From Bifidobacterium santillanense (GTDB taxonomy: Bacteria > Actinomycetota > Actinomycetes > Actinomycetales > Bifidobacteriaceae), in contig NZ_JAFEJS010000015.1 of the NCBI RefSeq assembly GCF_018555385.1, positions 1 through 51,154 on the forward strand: a DNA stretch of 51,154 nt, read 5' to 3'. Of this stretch, positions 17,120-26,331 are shown one piece after another (positions within the stretch are counted from its first letter, which is position 1; every line of letters starts with the position of its first letter). The position numbers were made by a program, and so were the translations under genes. The notes under the pieces are model-generated. The model had not been told where the DNA came from and searched no databases. It worked only from the letters and a program-made list of their open reading frames with translations.

Positions 17120-17722
17120 ATGTCGAACTTCGTCGAGGAACTCGCCAAGCGCCGCTCTCAGTACGCCCTGACCGACGCCTCCCCGATCAGCGATCAGGAG
17201 ATCGCCGATCTGGTCAAGAAGGTCACCGTCGAGGTGCCGAGCGCCTTCAACTCCCAGCCGCAGCGCGCCGTCGTCCTGTTCGGCGACGCCAACCAGAAGC
17301 TGTGGGACATCGTCAAGGAGACCCTGCGCAAGGTCGTGGGCGACGAGGAGGCCTTCAAGTCCACCGAGGCCAAGATCAACGCCTTCGCCGCGGGCCACGG
17401 CACCGTCCTGTTCTACGACGACGAGGACGTCACCAAGCAGCTGCAGGAGAACATCCCGGCCTACGCCGCCAACTTCCCGGGCTTCGCCCGCGACGCCGCC
17501 GGCATGCTGCAGCTCGCCGTGTGGACCGCCCTCGCCGAGAAGGGTCTGGGCGCCTCCCTGCAGCACTACAACCCGCTGATCGACGAGGCCGTCACCGCCG
17601 AGTTCGGTCTGCCGACCAGCTGGAAGCTCCAGGCCCAGATGCCGTTCGGCGTCGTCGCCCAGCCCGCCGGCCCGGTCGAGAAGAAGCCGGCCGACGATCG
17701 CGTCAAGGTGTTTGGTTTGTAA
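17120..17722 (+). CDS. Nitroreductase-family protein (FMN-dependent)
   Basis: A 200-aa protein of the nitroreductase fold, closest in style to the HBN1/YfhC group (MSNFVEELAKRRSQYALTD, PSAFNSQPQRAVVLFG, then AWTALAEKGLGASLQHY-like motifs). Such enzymes bind FMN and use NAD(P)H to reduce nitro or quinone compounds. Codon choice is strongly biased towards optimal C-ending codons, suggesting high expression. GAAAGGG at 17103-17109 supports ATG 17120. It converges with trmD across a stretch of three hairpins. Confidence 0.82.
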   Translation: MSNFVEELAKRRSQYALTDASPISDQEIADLVKKVTVEVPSAFNSQPQRAVVLFGDANQKLWDIVKETLRKVVGDEEAFKSTEAKINAFAAGHGTVLFYDDEDVTKQLQENIPAYAANFPGFARDAAGMLQLAVWTALAEKGLGASLQHYNPLIDEAVTAEFGLPTSWKLQAQMPFGVVAQPAGPVEKKPADDRVKVFGL

Positions 17723-17728
17723 ATCACA

Positions 17729-17895
17729 AGGTCTCCGGTTCCCGATTTCCGCGGTGTCGGAATCGGGAACCGGAGACCTGTGCATATGAACATGCGAAAG
17801 CCCGGAATCAAGCGGAAGCCTGATTCCGGGCTTGTGCGTTTCCGTGCGGTTCCGGTTCCCGATTTTTCCGGTGTGAAAATCGGGAACCGGAATCC
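17729..17895. terminator. Three tandem hairpins between convergent genes
   Basis: Hairpin 1 (17729-17779) pairs AGGTCTCCGGTTCCCGATT with its inverse; hairpin 2 (17798-17833) pairs AAGCCCGGAATCA with TGATTCCGGGCTT; hairpin 3 (17848-17895) pairs GGTTCCGGTTCCCGATTTT with its inverse. Hairpins 1 and 3 share the CCGGTTCCCGATTT arm, so one arose from the other. Together they form a bidirectional terminator for the nitroreductase gene and trmD. Confidence 0.7.
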
Positions 17896-18813
17896 TCAGA
17901 TCCTCCTTGGATGCGCGGCCGAGACCTCCCATCCCAGGGCCATCAGGGTCTTGCGGTCGGCCTTGTCGAGCGCCTTGCAGTCGAGCTTGGCGATCAGGTC
18001 CGGCCTGATCTCGTTCGTGCGCTCCAGCGCCTCGTCGCGCCGGTAGCGGTCCACCTTGCCGTGGTCGCCCGACAGCAGGATGTCCGGGACCTTGATTCCG
18101 CGCCATTCGGCCGGCTTGGTGTACTGACGGTGCTCGAGCAGCGCGTTGGCGCCCGTGTAGGACTCCTCGACGATGGAGTCGGAGTTGCCCATGAAGCCCG
18201 GCATCAGGCGGGTGATCGCCTCGATCATCACCGAGGCCGCGACCTCGCCGCCGTTCAACACGTAGTCGCCGATCGAATATTCGCGCACGTCGATGCCGCG
18301 CGAACGGTAGTACTCCGGGATGCGTGCGTCGTAGCCCTCGTAGCGGCCGCAGCCGAACAGCAGATGGTCGGTCGCGGCGAGTTCGGTCGCGTCGGCCTGC
18401 GTGAACAGCGGCGCCGAGGGATTGGGGAAGATGAGGACCGGCGCATGGGCGTCGCCGGCATCGGGAACGTCCGTGGAGGACGGTTCGGCGGGGACGCCGT
18501 TTCCGGGGACGGTCCCCGCCTCCGCGGCGTCGCCCGTTTCGTCGGTCTCGGTCTCGACCTCCGTAGCCGCGACCTCGCCCGGCTCGAGGCCGAGCAGCTC
18601 GTCGAGGCACTCGGCCCAGACGACGGGCTTCATCACCATGCCGGCGCCGCCGCCGACCGGGGTGTCGTCGACCGAATGGTGCACGTCGTGCGTCCAGTCG
18701 CGCAGGTTGTGCGCGGTGATGGTCAGCAGGCCCTTGTCCTGCGCCTTGCCCATCAGGGACAGATTCATCACGTCGAAGTACTCGGGGAACACGCTCACGA
18801 TATCGATCTTCAT
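17896..18813 (-). CDS. trmD: tRNA (guanine-N(1)-)-methyltransferase TrmD
   Basis: A 305-aa SPOUT methyltransferase that makes m1G37 in tRNAs reading CNN codons, preventing frameshifts. The start MKIDIVSVFPEYF, the knot motifs LLFGCGRYEGYDARI and EYSIGDYVLNGGE, and ESYTGANALLEHRQYTKP are diagnostic. It is about 55 residues longer than usual because of an acidic, low-complexity insertion at roughly 78-130 (TEVETETDETGDAAEAG) before VLIFPNPSAPLFTQ. The frame extends to 19173, but the conserved start is at 18813. It is not beside rpsP-rimM, its usual partners, which lie 7.5 kb to the right. Confidence 0.93.
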   Translation of the reverse strand: MKIDIVSVFPEYFDVMNLSLMGKAQDKGLLTITAHNLRDWTHDVHHSVDDTPVGGGAGMVMKPVVWAECLDELLGLEPGEVAATEVETETDETGDAAEAGTVPGNGVPAEPSSTDVPDAGDAHAPVLIFPNPSAPLFTQADATELAATDHLLFGCGRYEGYDARIPEYYRSRGIDVREYSIGDYVLNGGEVAASVMIEAITRLMPGFMGNSDSIVEESYTGANALLEHRQYTKPAEWRGIKVPDILLSGDHGKVDRYRRDEALERTNEIRPDLIAKLDCKALDKADRKTLMALGWEVSAAHPRRI

Positions 18814-19024
18814 AAGGAACCAGCCTATCGCAAGGGGTGCGGGGTCCGGGGGGAAGACAGGACGCCCGCTCGCAGGCGAACCGCCGGGCTTGGCCGGGGA
18901 GGCGGCGATAATGGGAGGCGGCGGACCGGCGATCGGGGCGTCCGACGCACGGATGCCGCAACGGCCGGCGGTATATGCGCGTACGGCGCATGACGAGTCG
19001 GAAAATAAGGAGCAGGGGGAGACC

Positions 19025-20005
19025 ATGGCGGAACGCAAGCTGATTCTGGATCTGGACACGGGCATCGACGACGCCCTGGCGATCGCGTACGCGCTGGGCA
19101 GCGCCGACGAGGCTGACCTCATCGGCATTACCGGCACGTACGGCAACGTGACCGTCGAACGCGGCGTGCGCAACTCGCTCGCCGTGCTGCACCTGTTCGG
19201 CCGCGACGACGTGCCCGTCCACCCGGGCGTCGACCATCCGCTGACCTACGACGAGGCGGCGAACGGACCGTGGATCCCGTCCGCCGGGTCGGTCGCCGTC
19301 CACGCGCCCAACGGCCTCGGCGGCGCCGTGATCCCCGATTCGCCGCGCGCCCCCGAGGCGCCCGGCTCCGCCGTCGACTTCATCATCGACGCGGCCCGCA
19401 CCTACGGCGAGAACTTGACGATCGTACCGACCGGCGCGATGACCACGATGGCGACCGTCATGGCCAAGGCTCCGGACGTCATCGACTCCGGCGCTCACAT
19501 CACCCTGATGGGCGGGGCGCTGACCGTCCCCGGCAACGTGAGCCCCTGCACCGAGGCGAACATCAGCCAGGACCCCGAGGCCGCCGACCGTCTGTTCCGC
19601 TGCGGCGCGCGCACGACGATGATCGGCCTCGACGTGACGCACCAGACCGCCCTCACGCGCGAGGGCACGGCGCAGTGGCGCGCCCTGAAGACCCCGGCCG
19701 GCGACTTCCTCGCCGACATGACCGACTACTACATCGACTACTACCTCGCCCACCAGCCCGAGGTGAGGGGCTGCGGCCTGCACGACCCGCTCGCCGTCGC
19801 CGCCGCCCTTGACCCGGGCCTCGTCGAAACCATCGGAGTCAACCTCAAGGTCGACCTCGACGGCCCGTTCCGCGGCCGCACGATCGGCGACCGCGCGCGC
19901 CTGACCGACCCCGACAAGACCACGCGGGTCGCCGTCGGCGTGGACGTGCCGCGCTTCCTCGCACGGTTCATGGAGCGTACGACCGCGCTCGCCGCCGGGC
20001 GCTGA
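19025..20005 (+). CDS. Nucleoside hydrolase (inosine-uridine preferring family)
   Basis: A 326-aa protein. The N-terminal LDLDTGIDDALAI is the Ca2+-binding DxDxGxDD signature of nucleoside hydrolases. GITGTYGNVTVE, IVPTGAMTTMATVMAK, ITLMGGA and the C-terminal HDPLAVAAALDP (active-site Asp) follow in the usual order. The family cleaves the N-glycosidic bond of ribonucleosides for base salvage; exact specificity cannot be read. A long frame opens at 18401 but the family start is ATG 19025. It is monocistronic and precedes the peptide transporter operon. Confidence 0.87.
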   Translation: MAERKLILDLDTGIDDALAIAYALGSADEADLIGITGTYGNVTVERGVRNSLAVLHLFGRDDVPVHPGVDHPLTYDEAANGPWIPSAGSVAVHAPNGLGGAVIPDSPRAPEAPGSAVDFIIDAARTYGENLTIVPTGAMTTMATVMAKAPDVIDSGAHITLMGGALTVPGNVSPCTEANISQDPEAADRLFRCGARTTMIGLDVTHQTALTREGTAQWRALKTPAGDFLADMTDYYIDYYLAHQPEVRGCGLHDPLAVAAALDPGLVETIGVNLKVDLDGPFRGRTIGDRARLTDPDKTTRVAVGVDVPRFLARFMERTTALAAGR

Positions 20006-20230
20006 ACGCCGAGGCGACCGCACATCCCCCTTGTTTCAGGTCGAAATATCTCGTATCGTGGTGATTCCATGAGACGGGGACGGCCTATAGACAAAGTCGA
20101 TACCCCCGCCGATCCGCGGAATGGCGGGGAGGAATAGCCTGCCATCAGTTTCTCTGATGACCGTGGGTCTTGAAGTGGCCCGAAAACGGCTACGCTTTGT
20201 GTTCGACCAAGAAAGAGGAGCGAAACGATC

Positions 20231-21187
20231 ATGACGGATGTGACGTCGCGCGCGAATCCGAGAACGCGCGGAACAGCGGGGAAGGCGGCCGGCGGGGCCG
20301 GTGCGGCCGACAAGGCCCGGTCCCCGTATCTGCGCTCCTCCATCATCGTCGGCGGCGCGATCGTCGTGTTCTTCGTCCTGCTCGCCGTCTTCGCCGGGCC
20401 GCTGTCCGCCATCACCGGCAACGACCCGTACGCCGAGCACCCCGAGGCGCTCGGCGCGGCCTCCGTGCCCACCGGCTTCGGCGGCGGCATCAGCGCGAGC
20501 CACTGGTTCGGCGTGACCCCGCTGCGCGGCGTCGACCTGTTCTCGATCGTCGCGTACGGCACGCGCATCTCGCTCGGCATCGGCCTGTTCTCGTCGGTCA
20601 TCTCCCTGGTGATCGGCGTGACGCTGGGCCTCATCGCCGGGTACTTCCCGGGACTGGCCGACGCGCTGATCTCGCGCACGATGGACGTGTTCTTCGGATT
20701 CCCGTTCCTCATCTTCGCGATCGCGCTGTCGGTCGTCGTGCCGCAGAGCTTCCCGCGCCCGCTGCTGCTCACGCTCGTGCTCGGCTTCTTCGGATGGCCC
20801 GGCATCGCCCGACTCGTGCGCGGCCAGACGCTCACCTTAAGCAAGCGCAACTTCGCGGTCGCCTCGCGCGTCATGGGCGCCAGCCCCGCGCACGTGCTGT
20901 GGCACCAGATCCTGCCGAACCTGCTGCCCCTGCTCATCGTCAACGTGACGCTGTCGATCCCGGGCCGCATCGGCGCCGAGGCCGGCCTGTCGTTCCTCGG
21001 CGTGGGCATGAACCCGCCGACCCCGTCGTGGGGCCGTTCGATCTCCGACGCCGTGCAGTGGGCGCTCGTCGACCCGATGTACCTGCTGTTCCCGGGCGGC
21101 GCGCTGTTCCTGCTCACCTTCGGATTCAACCTGCTCGGCGACGGCCTGAGCGACGCCATCGACCCGCGCAAGGGGGTGCGCGCATGA
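20231..21187 (+). CDS. Oligopeptide/dipeptide ABC transporter permease (OppC/DppC type)
   Basis: A 318-aa inner-membrane permease. A polar N-terminus of 35 residues precedes the first membrane helix and an OppC_N-like segment; five more helices follow. The EAA loop is visible (FAVASRVMGASPAHVLWHQI), where the ATPase docks. It should pair with the OppB-type permease whose ATG overlaps its TGA by four bases. The operon then continues with a lipoprotein and a fused ATPase, making a full importer. AAAGAGGAG at 20212-20220 precedes ATG 20231. A promoter is likely in the 225-base gap upstream (TTGAAG near 20169 and TACGCT near 20190). Confidence 0.9.
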   Translation: MTDVTSRANPRTRGTAGKAAGGAGAADKARSPYLRSSIIVGGAIVVFFVLLAVFAGPLSAITGNDPYAEHPEALGAASVPTGFGGGISASHWFGVTPLRGVDLFSIVAYGTRISLGIGLFSSVISLVIGVTLGLIAGYFPGLADALISRTMDVFFGFPFLIFAIALSVVVPQSFPRPLLLTLVLGFFGWPGIARLVRGQTLTLSKRNFAVASRVMGASPAHVLWHQILPNLLPLLIVNVTLSIPGRIGAEAGLSFLGVGMNPPTPSWGRSISDAVQWALVDPMYLLFPGGALFLLTFGFNLLGDGLSDAIDPRKGVRA

Positions 21188-22185
21188 AGATCCTCGCATA
21201 CATCGGCAAGCGCGTGGCGAGCTCGCTGCTCGTCATCCTGCTCATCACGCTCGCGCTGTTCCTCATCTTCTTCCTGCTGCCCACCAACCCGGCGCAGCTG
21301 TCCTGCGGCAAGCCCTGCACGCCCGAGCAGCTCAGCCGCGTCGCCGCGTTCATGGGCACCGACCAGCCGTGGTACGTGCAGATGGGCAACTACATCGCGG
21401 GCATCTTCGTCGGCCGCACGTTCGGCACCGGCGGCGGCGCGGTCGTGTGCAATGCGCCGTGCCTGGGCTACTCGTTCCGTCTCGGCGAGCCGGTCAGCCA
21501 GCTGATCGCCGACCGCTTCCCGGTCACCGCCTCGATCGCCGTCGGCGCGGCCGTGCTGTGGCTCGTCATCGGCGTCGCCACCGGCGTGTGGGCCGCCCTG
21601 AAGCGCGACACGATCGTCGACCGCACGCTGCTCGGCCTGTCCGTCGTCGGCGTCTCGGCGCCGTCCTACCTGATCGGCCTGCTCATGGTGATCGCGTTCG
21701 CGCTGGTCATCCAGATCTTCCCGTCCGGCGGCTACGTGAACTTCACCGACGACCCGGTCGACTGGTTCTACCACCTGATCCTGCCGTGGCTGGTGCTCGC
21801 GATCCTGAGCGCCGCCGGCTACACGCGCATCACGCGCACGCAGATGATCGGGGAACTCAGCCAGGACTACATCCGCACCGCCCGATCCAAGGGCGTGCCC
21901 GAGTCGGTGATCGTCTTCAAGCACGCGCTGCGCAACGCGATGCTGCCGGTCATGACCATGTTCGGTCTCGACCTGGGCGGCCTCTTGGGCGGCGCGGTCC
22001 TCACGGAGAAGGTGTTCTCGATGCAGGGCCTCGGCGCGCTGCTGCTCGACTCCGTCTCCAACCTCGACCTGCAGGTGCTCGTCGGCGCGACCCTGTTCGC
22101 GGCCGTGCTGGTGATCATCGCCAACCTGATCGTCGACATCTGCTACAGCCTGCTCGACCCGAGGGTCACGCTCGGCCGCAGCTGA
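21184..22185 (+). CDS. Oligopeptide/dipeptide ABC transporter permease (OppB/DppB type)
   Basis: A 333-aa permease. The first helix (IGKRVASSLLVILLITLALF) is typical of OppB, followed by a periplasmic loop with Cys pairs (SCGKPC and VCNAPC) and five helices. The EAA motif is YIRTARSKGVPESVIVFKHA with DLGGLLGGAVLTEKVF after it. It overlaps the upstream permease by ATGA, implying coupled translation. It forms the heterodimeric channel with that partner. The extra cysteines in the extracytoplasmic loop are unusual and might form a disulfide. Confidence 0.9.
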   Translation: MKILAYIGKRVASSLLVILLITLALFLIFFLLPTNPAQLSCGKPCTPEQLSRVAAFMGTDQPWYVQMGNYIAGIFVGRTFGTGGGAVVCNAPCLGYSFRLGEPVSQLIADRFPVTASIAVGAAVLWLVIGVATGVWAALKRDTIVDRTLLGLSVVGVSAPSYLIGLLMVIAFALVIQIFPSGGYVNFTDDPVDWFYHLILPWLVLAILSAAGYTRITRTQMIGELSQDYIRTARSKGVPESVIVFKHALRNAMLPVMTMFGLDLGGLLGGAVLTEKVFSMQGLGALLLDSVSNLDLQVLVGATLFAAVLVIIANLIVDICYSLLDPRVTLGRS

Positions 22186-22271
22186 GCGACCCGCGCGCAC
22201 CACACCGCGCATCCATGATTTGTTCGCCGCCGACCGCGAGGGCGACGGCGCGATAGAGAGGAAAACCAACC

Positions 22272-23942
22272 ATGATCAAGAAGCACGCACTGCGCGTCGC
22301 CGTCGCCGGCGTCTGCGCGGCCGTGCTCGCGCTGTCCGGATGCGGCGCGAGCAACAACACCGCCAACGGCTCCGACGGCCAGTCCGCCGGCGTCAAGGGC
22401 GGCACCCTGAACATCCTGCTGTCCAGCACCGAGATGGACCTCGACCCGGCCAAGAGCCAGGGCCTGCCCATCACCTCGAACGGCAACATCTTCCGCCGTC
22501 TGACGGCCTGGAAGGTCACCAAGGGCGGCGAGACGAAGGTCGTGCCCGACCTCGCCACCACCACCGGCGAGCCGAGCGACGACGGCAAGACCTGGACCTA
22601 CACCCTGAAGGACGGCATCAAGTTCGACGACGGCACGCCGATCACCTCCAAGGACATCAAGTACGGCCTCGAGCGCTCCTTCGCCGACTCCCTGACCGGC
22701 GGCCTGAGCTACCACAAGACGCTGCTCGAGGGCGCGCAGGACTACCACGGCCCGTTCGACGGCCAGGAGCTCGACTCCATCGAGACCCCGGACGACAAGA
22801 CCATCATCTTCCACCTCAACGCCCCGTTCGGCGACTGGCCGTGGGTGGCGTCCCTGGCGGCCTTCACCCCGGTGCCCGTGGGCAAGGGCCCGGCCTCCGG
22901 CTACGGCAAGACCCCGGTCGCCTCCGGCCCGTACAAGGTCGAGTCCAACGAGGCCGGCAAGCAGGCCGTCTACGTGCGCAACAAGTACTGGGACAAGAAG
23001 ACCGATCCGGTCCGCACCGCCGGCCCCGACAAGATCGTCTTCAAGATGAGCCAGGACACCTCCGTGGCCGCCCAGTCCATCATGCAGGGCACCGGCGAGG
23101 GCAAGAACTCGTTCCTCTCCGGCTTCGTCCCGCCGGCGCAGCTCGCCCAGGCGCAGGCCAACCCGAACTACAAGAAGCTGCTCGTCACCAGCGGCGACGG
23201 CGCCCTCGAATACCTCGCCATCAACACCAAGCGCGTGACGGATCTGAAGGTCCGCCAGGCCATCGAGTACGCGGTGGACAAGAAGGCCTACCAGACCACC
23301 GCCGGCGGTGAGATCGCCGGCAACTTCGCCACCACGCTCATCACCCCGGGCATCGCCGGCCGTGAGAAGTACGACCTGTACAAGGCGTCCTCCAGCGGCG
23401 ACGTCGACAAGGCCAAGGCCCTTCTCAAGGAGGCCGGACAGACCTCCCTGAAGCTCAAGCTCATCGCCACCTCCGACCAGGCCGAGAAGGCGTCGTCCAT
23501 CCAGACGAGCCTCAAGCGCGCCGGCATCACCGTCGACATCCAGACCCTGAACGACGACGTGTTCTCCGACGCCGAGACCAACAACGAGGGCGACTACGAC
23601 CTCGTCATCGGCGGTTGGCAGCCCGACTTCCCGTCGCCGTACGCGAACATCTCCCCGCTGTTCGACTCCTCGCAGATCGGCAACGGCAACTACAACCTCG
23701 CCCGCTACGCGAACGCCGACGTCGACGCCCTCATCAAGAAGGCCACCGAGACGATCGATCAGGACGAGGCCGGCAAGATCTGGGCCGAGACCGATAAGAA
23801 GATCATGGCCGACGCGCCCGTCGTGCCGCTGATCTACTCGAAGAACACGTTCATCCACGGATCGAACGTCACCAACTTCGTCATCGGCGACTTCCCGGCG
23901 TACCCGGACTACAACCAGGTCACGCTCGCCAGCGCGAACTGA
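22272..23942 (+). CDS. Peptide-binding lipoprotein of the ABC transporter (family 5 solute-binding protein)
   Basis: A 556-aa secreted lipoprotein. The signal peptide MIKKHALRVAVAGVCAAVLA ends at the lipobox LSGC with the lipidated Cys at 24. The mature part is a family 5 solute-binding protein (VVPDLATTT, WTYTLKDGIKFDDGTPITSK, LNDDVFSDAE, near-C-terminal PVVPLIYSKN). It captures peptides outside the membrane and hands them to the two permeases encoded just upstream. GAGAGGAAAACC precedes ATG 22272. Strong bias to optimal codons suggests it is abundant, as usual for the binding component. Confidence 0.9.
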   Translation: MIKKHALRVAVAGVCAAVLALSGCGASNNTANGSDGQSAGVKGGTLNILLSSTEMDLDPAKSQGLPITSNGNIFRRLTAWKVTKGGETKVVPDLATTTGEPSDDGKTWTYTLKDGIKFDDGTPITSKDIKYGLERSFADSLTGGLSYHKTLLEGAQDYHGPFDGQELDSIETPDDKTIIFHLNAPFGDWPWVASLAAFTPVPVGKGPASGYGKTPVASGPYKVESNEAGKQAVYVRNKYWDKKTDPVRTAGPDKIVFKMSQDTSVAAQSIMQGTGEGKNSFLSGFVPPAQLAQAQANPNYKKLLVTSGDGALEYLAINTKRVTDLKVRQAIEYAVDKKAYQTTAGGEIAGNFATTLITPGIAGREKYDLYKASSSGDVDKAKALLKEAGQTSLKLKLIATSDQAEKASSIQTSLKRAGITVDIQTLNDDVFSDAETNNEGDYDLVIGGWQPDFPSPYANISPLFDSSQIGNGNYNLARYANADVDALIKKATETIDQDEAGKIWAETDKKIMADAPVVPLIYSKNTFIHGSNVTNFVIGDFPAYPDYNQVTLASAN

Positions 23943-24191
23943 CGGGCCGGGCCGGCGGTTTCGTCGGCCTATCGTCCGCCGGGTGACCGGATGGCCGATA
24001 CGTCCGGCCGATCGGATGTACCGCCCGTCCGCGCCGGGCGTCCGATTCCGCCAACGCGCGCCGGGATGCCGCGCGACACCCACGCATCCCATGCAGTGCG
24101 CCCCGCCGCCGGCCGAGTCCATCGGCCCGACGGCCCGGGGCGCGCCCTATATTCTTTACGGATCTTTACGGAACCATCCCAAGGAGCAGCA

Positions 24192-26141
24192 ATGACCGAG
24201 CCGCACGCGATCGTCACCGTCGACGGGCTGTCCGTCAGTTTCGACGAGCGGGAGGTGACCCACGGCGTCAGCCTGAAGCTGTATCCGGGGCGCATCACCG
24301 CGCTGGTCGGCGAGTCCGGCTCCGGCAAGTCGGTCACGGCGATGGCGCTGCCCCGACTCGACCCGTCCGTCGCGACCGTCACCGGACACGCGTATCTCGA
24401 TGAGACCGCGGCCGCGGGGACCGGGACGTCCGGGACATCCTCCGGGAATGCCGACGCGACCGGCCGCGACATCGACCTGCTCGCCGCCGACGCGCCACTG
24501 CAGCGCATCCGCGGCGAGTACATCGGCACCGTGTTCCAGGAGCCGTCCACCGCGTTCAACCCGGTGTTCACGCTCGGCATGCAGGTCGCCGAATCGCTCA
24601 AGTACCACCAGAAGGGCCTGTCCGCCGCCGAGCGCAAGGCGAAGGTGCTCGAGCAGCTGCGCGAGGTCGGGCTCGACGACGCCGAGCGCGTGTGGTCGTC
24701 GTACCCGCACGAACTGTCCGGCGGCCAGCTGCAGCGCGTCATGATCGCGATGGCGATCATCAACCGCCCCAAGGTGCTCATCGCCGACGAGCCGACCACG
24801 GCCCTCGACGTGACCACCCAGCAGGCCATTTTGAAGCTCATCTCGCGGCTCGCGGCCGAGCTCGACCTGGCCGTGCTGCTCATCACGCACGACATGGGCG
24901 TCGTGTGGCAGGCCGCCAGCGACGTCTACGTCATGCACGACGGCGTGATCGTCGAGCAGGGCAGCGTCGCGGACGTGTTCCGCGCCCCGAAGGACGACTA
25001 CACGAGAATGCTGCTCGCCGCCGTGCCGCGTCTGCACGTGGAGTCGCCCGCCGCGGTGCCGTCCGATCCTGCAGGAACGGACGTCGAGGCGCACGATTCG
25101 ACCTTCAAAACGTCCGATACTACAGGATCGGACGCAAATGCGAACACTCCGACCGCCGAAACGTCCGATCCTATAGGAACGGTCGCCACAGTGCGTAATC
25201 CGGCCCCTGAATCGTCCGATCCTGCAGGAACGGTCGCCAAGGTGCACGAACCGGCGCGCCAAACATCCGATCCTGTAGGAACGGACGTTTCGGGGCGCGA
25301 GCCGGCCGTCAAAACGTCCGATTCTGTAGGAACGGACGGTGTAACGGGGACGGACGAGGAACGCGCCGTGCTTGGCGACGGCGAGCGCATCGCCTCGGTC
25401 GAGGATGTGGCCGTTGCGTACAAGCCCGGCAAGTACGCGGTCGAGGGTATCTCCTTCGACTTGGTCGCGGGGCGTACGCGCGCGCTCGTAGGTGAGTCGG
25501 GCGCCGGCAAGACGACCATCGCGAAGGTCGTCTCCGGCCAGCTCGCGCCCACTGCGGGACGTGTGCTGATCGCGGGGGAGGACCTTGCCCGCGCCCACGG
25601 CCGTCGCAAGCGGACGATCCTGTCGCATATGGGATATGTGTTCCAGGACAGCGGTTCTGCGTTGAACCCGCGCAAGTCCGTGGCGTGGAGCATCGCCGAG
25701 CCGATGAGCGTGCAGGGTGGCTTCTCCGCCGACGAGAAGCGCAGGCGCGTGCTCGAGCTGCTCGACCAGGTGGAGCTGCCGGCCGACGTGGCCGACCGCT
25801 TCCCGCACCAGCTCTCCGGCGGTCAGCGTCAGCGCGTCGGCATCGCGCGCGCCCTCGCGCTCAACCCGTCGCTGCTCATCGCCGACGAGCCGACCTCGTC
25901 GCTCGATGTGACGGTCCAGCGCCGCGTGCTCGACCTGCTGCACCGTCTGCAGTGCGAGCACGGCTTCGCCTGCCTGTTCATCACGCACGATCTCGGCATC
26001 GTGCAGGAGGTGTCCGACGTGATCACCGTGCTGCGTCACGGCCGCGTCGTGGAGAGCGGCGCGACCGAACGCGTGCTCAACCATCCGCGGGCGGAGTACA
26101 CGCGCACGCTGCTCGACGCCTCGCCGAAGATCGACCTGTGA
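24192..26141 (+). CDS. Fused dipeptide/oligopeptide ABC transporter ATPase (DppD-DppF type) with a repeat-encoded linker
   Basis: A 649-aa protein with two ATPase domains that drive import through the two permeases. Domain 1: Walker A GESGSGKS, signature LSGGQLQR, Walker B VLIADEPTTALD. Domain 2 (from about 400): GESGAGKT, LSGGQRQR, LLIADEPTSSLD. Between them, about residues 290-382 are six repeats of 17 residues (SDPAGTD, SDTTGSD, SDPIGT, SDPAGT, SDPVGTD, SDSVGTD), encoded by a 51-bp DNA repeat also found outside genes. AAGGAGCAGC precedes ATG 24192. The 249-base gap upstream holds TATATTC and a direct repeat of TCTTTACGGA (24151-24172), so the ATPase may also have its own promoter. Confidence 0.9.
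   Translation: MTEPHAIVTVDGLSVSFDEREVTHGVSLKLYPGRITALVGESGSGKSVTAMALPRLDPSVATVTGHAYLDETAAAGTGTSGTSSGNADATGRDIDLLAADAPLQRIRGEYIGTVFQEPSTAFNPVFTLGMQVAESLKYHQKGLSAAERKAKVLEQLREVGLDDAERVWSSYPHELSGGQLQRVMIAMAIINRPKVLIADEPTTALDVTTQQAILKLISRLAAELDLAVLLITHDMGVVWQAASDVYVMHDGVIVEQGSVADVFRAPKDDYTRMLLAAVPRLHVESPAAVPSDPAGTDVEAHDSTFKTSDTTGSDANANTPTAETSDPIGTVATVRNPAPESSDPAGTVAKVHEPARQTSDPVGTDVSGREPAVKTSDSVGTDGVTGTDEERAVLGDGERIASVEDVAVAYKPGKYAVEGISFDLVAGRTRALVGESGAGKTTIAKVVSGQLAPTAGRVLIAGEDLARAHGRRKRTILSHMGYVFQDSGSALNPRKSVAWSIAEPMSVQGGFSADEKRRRVLELLDQVELPADVADRFPHQLSGGQRQRVGIARALALNPSLLIADEPTSSLDVTVQRRVLDLLHRLQCEHGFACLFITHDLGIVQEVSDVITVLRHGRVVESGATERVLNHPRAEYTRTLLDASPKIDL
25061..25337 (+). repeat. 51-bp repeat array, six in-frame copies inside the ATPase gene
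   Basis: Six copies of a near-palindrome related to CCGATCCTATAGGATCGG are centred at about 25071, 25122, 25173, 25224, 25275 and 25326, exactly 51 bases apart (17 codons). The central six bases are CTGCAG, CTACAG, CTATAG, CTGCAG, CTGTAG and CTGTAG. Bases between cores are also related (AAACGTCCGAT before the core). The same unit forms an eight-copy intergenic array at 34302-34681. Confidence 0.85.
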
Positions 26142-26167
26142 CGGGAACGCCCTTCATCCGGGCATGA

Positions 26168-26230
26168 GAAACCGCACCTTCCGATCATCGGATCTGAATT
26201 GCTTCGGTCCGACGATCAGGGTGCGGTTCC
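26168..26230. terminator. Hairpin between the transporter operon and rimM
   Basis: AACCGCACCTTCCGATCATC pairs, with small bulges, with GACGATCAGGGTGCGGTT. It lies between the convergent ends of the ABC transporter operon and the rimM-khpA-rpsP block, so it probably terminates both. Confidence 0.65.
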
Positions 26231-26331
26231 GTGTCCGGGATGAAGGGCGTCCCGGTATGAGGGGCCGGGGAGCCCGTGAGTCGGGGAGCCCGGCGGGAAG
26301 TTCCGGAGTCCGGGAGAGCCCGGAATGGGAA

